Assembly (NCBI RefSeq): GCF_013359905.1
Contig: NZ_JABMCC010000114.1
Coordinates: 28,184-92,183, forward strand
DNA: 64,000 nt
Reading direction: 5' to 3'
Origin: Paenibacillus taichungensis
GTDB taxonomy: Bacteria; Bacillota; Bacilli; Paenibacillales; Paenibacillaceae
This document shows positions 60,276 through 64,000 of the stretch, one piece after another. A program made the position numbers and the translations under genes. The notes beneath the pieces are model-generated. The model was not told the DNA's origin, did not search any database, and saw only the letters and a list, made by a program, of their open reading frames with translations. Positions within the stretch are counted from its first letter, which is position 1; each line of letters starts with the position of its first letter.

Positions 60276-61157
60276 TCATTCTACTTGATGTAAAGTTTCA
60301 ACATATTCAATAAACCTTTTGGCTGCTGGGGAAATATGATGATCTTCTCTCCACTTCAAACCGATTTCCCAGTACCAACCTTCATCAATGATTGGGATCC
60401 AGACCAATTCATCTAACATCAACCCCAACGTCTTAGGCAATACGGATACACCAAGACCCGACTTTATAAAACCGGCTACAGTGATCAGGTCCTCCGCTTC
60501 ATAAGCAGAAGCAAGAACAAATCCGGTGTGTTGGAAACGGGACATAATCGTCGCCTTTAATCCGCAGTTGTTTTTCAATCCAATAAATGGTTCGCCAGAC
60601 AGCTCTGCCAAACTCAGAGCGCTACAATCTGCATAACGATGTTGAGAGGGAACAACAATGTATAAAGGAACATTTTGAACAGTCATCCAGTGATGATTAT
60701 CCAAAGTGGATTCCCTCGATGTAATCATAATATCCGAAAATCCTTGCTCCAAATGTTCATCAATATCCCCTAAGTTCCCTTGTGTCAATTCAAACCGCAC
60801 TTTGGGATACTCCAATTGATAACTCCTTATTAGGCTAGGAATCAATTCAACACCGAGAATGTTTAGATAAGACAACGTAATCACACCAGTATCCGGATTA
60901 GACCACTCTTCGATTTCATTTAGGCCATTTTCAATATTTTGTAGGGCTCTACCAATCCATTTAGAGAACATGGTACCGTTTCGGTTCAGCTTTATATTTC
61001 GTCCATTTCGCTCAAATAAAGGAGCTCCTATTTCGTTTTCAAGCTTGGCAATTGCATGACTTAACGCTGGCTGAGTAATACCAAGTGTTTTGGAGGCTAA
61101 TGTCATATGTTCAAGCCGTGCAACGGTCATAAAGTATTCTAATTGTGTAAGTTCCAT
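60276..61157 (-). CDS. LysR-family transcriptional regulator
   Basis: 293 residues. HTH at residues 1-60 (MELTQLEYFMTVARLEHMTL, then QPALSHAIAKLENEIGAPLF) and an effector domain with TVQNVPLYIVVPSQHRY and GFIKSGLGVSVLPKTL. Divergent from the SDR/NTF2/Dabb operon (61336-62860), which is very likely its target. It resembles the YtlI/CynR-like group in length only; no effector can be named. Confidence 0.92.
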   Translation of the reverse strand: MELTQLEYFMTVARLEHMTLASKTLGITQPALSHAIAKLENEIGAPLFERNGRNIKLNRNGTMFSKWIGRALQNIENGLNEIEEWSNPDTGVITLSYLNILGVELIPSLIRSYQLEYPKVRFELTQGNLGDIDEHLEQGFSDIMITSRESTLDNHHWMTVQNVPLYIVVPSQHRYADCSALSLAELSGEPFIGLKNNCGLKATIMSRFQHTGFVLASAYEAEDLITVAGFIKSGLGVSVLPKTLGLMLDELVWIPIIDEGWYWEIGLKWREDHHISPAAKRFIEYVETLHQVE

Positions 61158-61335
61158 TAAATTACCTCCGATACATTAATATTATTCATCATTTTTATTA
61201 TTATAATAAATTGGACGTTATAGAAGTGGCAAGTGTAGTATTAGTTTTAGCTCCTCTCGAACAACACATCAAGGCTAAGAAACAGAGCGCTTTTAAATTA
61301 ATCATTGAATACCATTACTACTAGGAGGAATAGAT

Positions 61336-62130
61336 ATGCATAAAGAATTTGAGTTCTCTGCATCAGAATTTGAAGGCAAGAAGGTCCTTGTAACCGGAGG
61401 AACAAAGGGAATGGGACAAGCTGTTGTAAAAAGACTTACAAACGGAGGAGCTACAGTACTTACTACTGCCCGTTCCCGCTCTATTGACTTGCCGAATCCG
61501 GTCAAATTTGTAGAAGCAGATGTTGCCACACCTGAAGGTATAGAGCAAGTTATTACAGCAGTAAAAGAGCAACTTGGAGGTATCGATATTATTGTCCATT
61601 GCGTAGGTGGATCAACCACACCACCAGGAGGCGCACTTGTATTGAGTGATGAGGATTGGCTTCATGCATTAAATTGGAATTTACTCGCAGCAGTTCGACT
61701 TGATCGCGGCTTAATTCCACTTATGTTAGAAAACAATTCAGGCGTTATCCTTCATTTCACTTCCATTCAAAGACGTTTGCCTTTATATGAAACTACACTG
61801 GCTTATGCATCGGCAAAAGCCGCTCTGGCTAATTATAGCAAGGGATTATCGAATGAATTTTCTCCTCAGGGAATTCGAATAAATACTTTGTCTCCCGGGT
61901 TTATTCAGACAGAAGCAGCTGACGCATTAATTGATCGGATCGCAACGGAAACAGGAAGTCGAGAAAGTGCACTCGAACAACTTATGGATTCACTCGGAGG
62001 TATTCCAATTGGCCGACCAGGGTTTCCAGAAGAAGTCGCTGAACTGACTGCATTTTTGGTCTCAGACCGAGCAGCATCCATTACAGGTAGTGAATATGTC
62101 ATAGATGGGGGAACTATTCCTACAGTCTAA
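61336..62130 (+). CDS. SDR-family oxidoreductase
   Basis: 264 residues. Classical SDR: GGTKGMGQAVVKRL (TGxxxGxG NAD(P) loop, about residues 21-35), HCVGGSTTP (NNAG-equivalent), HFTSIQRRLP (catalytic S), YETTLAYASAKAAL (Y-x-x-x-K) and SPGFIQTEAA. First gene of a three-gene operon with an NTF2-like and a Dabb protein. The substrate is a small alcohol or ketone, unknown. CTAGGAGGAATAGAT precedes the ATG. Confidence 0.92.
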   Translation: MHKEFEFSASEFEGKKVLVTGGTKGMGQAVVKRLTNGGATVLTTARSRSIDLPNPVKFVEADVATPEGIEQVITAVKEQLGGIDIIVHCVGGSTTPPGGALVLSDEDWLHALNWNLLAAVRLDRGLIPLMLENNSGVILHFTSIQRRLPLYETTLAYASAKAALANYSKGLSNEFSPQGIRINTLSPGFIQTEAADALIDRIATETGSRESALEQLMDSLGGIPIGRPGFPEEVAELTAFLVSDRAASITGSEYVIDGGTIPTV

Positions 62131-62157
62131 CTAACATTAATAAAAGGAGAGAACAAT

Positions 62158-62499
62158 ATGGATCTCAATCATTTACCGTCTGTAATTGGCAAATATATTA
62201 CTGCATCTAATAAACCAGACCCAGCAGTATTTGTAGATTGTTTTTCCGAAAATGCCGTTGTGTTGGATGAAGGAAAAAAGCGAAATGGAAAACAGGCGAT
62301 CAGAGAATGGAGTGATCAATACCATTTCGCGGCGAATGTAACGTTAGAGCCAACAACAGCAAAAAAAATGGGTGAAGAAATTGTGCTAACATGCAAGCTG
62401 GATGGTACCTACGACAAGACTGGTCTACCCGATCCACTATTACTGAATTATCATTTCGTTATTGTTGACGATCAGATCGTCAGCCTATCCATTTTTTAA
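62158..62499 (+). CDS. NTF2-like (SnoaL/limonene-epoxide-hydrolase fold) protein
   Basis: 113 residues, one cone-shaped NTF2 domain: DPAVFVDCFSENAVVLDEGK (typical 'F..D..V..D' start), GKQAIREWSDQYH and YHFVIVDDQIVSLSI at the end. Members are isomerases, cyclases or hydrolases of small hydrophobic molecules, or carriers. It follows the SDR by 27 bases with AAAAGGAGAGAACAAT upstream. Confidence 0.85.
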   Translation: MDLNHLPSVIGKYITASNKPDPAVFVDCFSENAVVLDEGKKRNGKQAIREWSDQYHFAANVTLEPTTAKKMGEEIVLTCKLDGTYDKTGLPDPLLLNYHFVIVDDQIVSLSIF

Positions 62500-62572
62500 A
62501 GAAACCTCAAAGGCCTTGGAAATTTCTAAGGCCACTATTTATAAATTCTAATTATAACGGGGGTAAATACTC

Positions 62573-62860
62573 ATGATAATTAACCATTTACTTATAAGAC
62601 TAAAAGACTCTTCTGATACAAAAATCGAGGAGACACAAGAAGTCCTCCTTAAAATGAAAGGAAATATTGCAACCTTACTCGATATGCAGGTCAAGGTGGA
62701 CATACGTCGTGATTCATCTTCTTATGATCTCATGCTGATCACAAAATTTGCATCGATAACGGATATGGAAGCGTATCTGGTAGATCCTTTACACCAAGAA
62801 ATAAGCATATTTATTGGTAGTGTATTAGACAGCTCAGCATCGGTTTGCTACGAAGCATAA
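62573..62860 (+). CDS. Dabb (stress-responsive alpha/beta-barrel) family protein
   Basis: 95 residues. The dimeric A/B barrel pattern is present: MIINHLLIRLKDSSDTKIEE, then DMQVKVDIRRDSSSYDLMLI and YLVDPLHQEISIFI (H-x-x-V/I helix). Small proteins of this kind include polyketide cyclases and olivetolic-acid-cyclase-like enzymes; most bacterial ones have no known role. Third gene of the SDR operon, 73 bases after the NTF2 gene. Confidence 0.82.
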   Translation: MIINHLLIRLKDSSDTKIEETQEVLLKMKGNIATLLDMQVKVDIRRDSSSYDLMLITKFASITDMEAYLVDPLHQEISIFIGSVLDSSASVCYEA

Positions 62861-63006
62861 AGTACTGCAACAAACAACGGGACGAATGCTATAATAATTA
62901 CGCATAATAAAGTGACTGCGAAATCTTTAAGTGGCAAGTCAACCAAGTGATCAGCCTTCTGTCATGTACCATGGTGTTTTTTGAGGTTTTGTCTGTATTT
63001 ACTTAT

Positions 63007-63138
63007 TATTTAGATAATCATCTAATCGGTAATCAGACTATGTTCGTAACCATTTCAGCAATCGGGACAAGAACTTGTACCTGTAACATAAAAAAGCCGC
63101 TATAATAGCGACTTCAATGGACTATTTTCTTGTCCTGT
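63007..63138 (+). repeat. Dispersed repeat, long copy with one hairpin arm lost
   Basis: TATTTAGATAATCATCTAAT and CGGTAATCAGACTATGTTC, then the second arm only of the central hairpin (GGGACAAGAACTTGTACC), the hairpin AAGCCGCTATAATAGCGACTT and a final core ATTTTCTTGTCCTGTGA. Confidence 0.75.
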
Positions 63139-63321
63139 GAAATTTGAATACATTTTATTGACTGCTGCTCTTGGATCATCATCTGTTAAATCATCGTTGT
63201 TAGCATTAGGATATCGGTTGCAAATAAATGTTTAGTCTACTTTTTTTCATTCAGATGGAGCTCATAGGTCTGTTCGATATGACGTGAACCCCACGCATGG
63301 TTTAATTATCACATGAGAAAA

Positions 63322-63341
63322 GCCACCATAATAAAGGTGGC
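63322..63341 (-). terminator. Terminator of the collagen-like gene
   Basis: GCCACC-ATAATAAA-GGTGGC; on the minus strand it is followed by TTTTCTC, 33 bases past the stop. Confidence 0.65.
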
Positions 63342-63373
63342 AAAATTTTCATTATCTATGCGAACGATATTTA

Positions 63374-64000
63374 CTATGCTAATTGTGTGATAACCAGATG
63401 TGCCGAAACGGGTCTTGTTCCTCCGGCGAGAGGAGTCATGGTTAGTGCAGTGGAATTACCGGCTGGATTTCGCACGGTCAGTATTGAATTAATGACAGTC
63501 GTTTGTACTAAAGCCATTCCTGGCATCTGACTTGTGCCTGTTGCTCGCCCCACTACTGAATTGGATAGGTCAGCACCATTGAGTGTTAACATAAGTTGCC
63601 CAGCTTCATTCATACTTCCCTGAAACATAACCAGATACGTCCCGATCGCAGCCAAATTAAATGTGCTTGGACCCGTACGAGTAATTGTAGTTCCGCTTGT
63701 AGGTCCATCTTGCGGAAAACTTACGTCCGTGCCCGGAGCAACCGTTGCAGCATTGTCTGGTGGCATCAACGCAAAAAAATCTGCAAATCCCAGAACACCT
63801 CCGGCTGCGCCTGTAGCCCCCGTCACTCCAGTAGCTCCTGCTGGGCCTGCCGCCCCCGCTGCACCTGTTGCGCCAGTAGTTCCCGCTGGACCTGCTGGAC
63901 CTGCTGCTCCAGCCGTACCTGTTGCGCCAGTTGCTCCCGCTGGGCCCGCTGGACCTGCTGCTCCAGCCGTACCTGTTGCGCCAGTTGCTCCCGCTGGGCC
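63374..64000 (-). CDS. Collagen-like exosporium/surface protein (BclA type), C-terminal part
   Basis: The frame is open from the right window edge, so the N-terminus is missing. From 64000 to about 63800 it is a G-x-y collagen-like tract (GPAGATGATGTAGAAGPA repeats, almost all A, T and P); a globular C-terminal domain of about 140 residues follows (FADFFALMPPDNAATVAPG, TFNLAAIGTYLVMFQGSM and PVSAHLVITQLA), a C1q/TNF-like trimerisation domain as in BclA. Such glycoproteins form the hair-like nap of spores. The tract contains perfect 54-base tandem repeats, so its length probably varies between strains. Confidence 0.88.
   Translation of the reverse strand, partial: GPAGATGATGTAGAAGPAGPAGATGATGTAGAAGPAGPAGTTGATGAAGAAGPAGATGVTGATGAAGGVLGFADFFALMPPDNAATVAPGTDVSFPQDGPTSGTTITRTGPSTFNLAAIGTYLVMFQGSMNEAGQLMLTLNGADLSNSVVGRATGTSQMPGMALVQTTVINSILTVRNPAGNSTALTMTPLAGGTRPVSAHLVITQLA
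63897..64000. repeat. 54-bp tandem repeats in the collagen-like gene
   Basis: A 54-base unit beginning GGACCTGCTGCTCCAGCC at 63897 is repeated at 63951 and continues beyond the window. It encodes 18 residues (six G-x-y triplets). Confidence 0.8.

Larger units (their letters stand above)
62861..63373. other. Intergenic region with repeat and terminator
   Basis: No gene was seen. It holds a long copy of the dispersed repeat (63007-63138) and the terminator of the collagen-like gene (63322-63341). Confidence 0.6.

Noticed and set aside
10359..63138. CRISPR array as an explanation for the repeated cores
   Set aside because: The cores are scattered over 50 kb, not regularly spaced, and carry hairpins; no cas genes.

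Overview
The window looks like the chromosome of a Gram-positive, spore-forming, low-to-moderate G+C bacterium, most likely Paenibacillus or a close relative. This rests on strong AGGAGG-type ribosome binding sites with TTG and GTG starts, YesM/YesN two-component pairs beside CUT1 sugar ABC transporters that have no ATPase of their own, a DUF3231 protein, a CD3324-family protein, a WGxxGxxG small protein and a collagen-like (BclA-type) surface protein. No rRNA, tRNA, CRISPR array, phage module or intact insertion sequence was seen.

Layout. 0-4.1 kb is decaying DNA: a frameshifted pseudokinase/ATPase signalling gene that runs off the left edge, a RidA remnant and a truncated EamA transporter. 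4.1-7.7 kb holds a DUF2750 gene between two small palindromes, then a TetR regulator, a fumarylacetoacetase-fold hydrolase and a divergent metallo-hydrolase. 7.8-10.0 kb is the threonine degradation pair (threonine dehydrogenase, 2-amino-3-ketobutyrate CoA ligase). 10.8-13.8 kb is a response regulator, histidine kinase and lipoprotein operon. 14-23 kb mixes a GlsB-type membrane protein, a DapA-like aldolase, a TetR regulator, a stand-alone GAPDH, a methyltransferase, a LysR/hydrolase pair and several dead genes. 23-33 kb holds an Old Yellow Enzyme with its TetR regulator, an acetyltransferase, a Tet(M)-type ribosome protection protein, a frameshifted nucleotidyltransferase, a CD3324-family gene with a structured leader, a GntR/PEBP pair and a DHA2-type MFS exporter. 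33-36.6 kb is an ECF sigma/anti-sigma operon followed by a secreted LRR/copper-amine-oxidase-like protein. 36.9-37.7 kb contains a second copy of the GlsB locus.

37.8-56.6 kb is the metabolic heart of the window: two back-to-back minus-strand islands. Each has a YesM-type kinase, a YesN-type regulator, a lipoprotein binding protein and two permeases. The first ends in an alpha-1,6-type GH13 glucosidase, an aldo/keto reductase and a DUF1349 protein and is probably for isomalto-oligosaccharide-like sugars. The second carries an acyl-CoA-dehydrogenase-fold enzyme of the DszC/SfnB/YdbM type and an M20 (PepV-like) amidohydrolase, so its ligand may not be an ordinary sugar. 56.8-64 kb holds an N-truncated manganese catalase, DUF3231, a WGxxGxxG protein, a metallo-hydrolase, a LysR-controlled SDR/NTF2/Dabb operon and the collagen-like protein that runs off the right edge.

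Two non-coding signals stand out. A dispersed repeat family (cores like ATGTTCTTGTCCCTCGA, with two hairpins in long copies) occurs about nine times, always in the same orientation and usually downstream of minus-strand genes. The leader of the CD3324-family gene can fold in mutually exclusive ways. Both were read by eye; structure prediction and genome-wide counts were not run.
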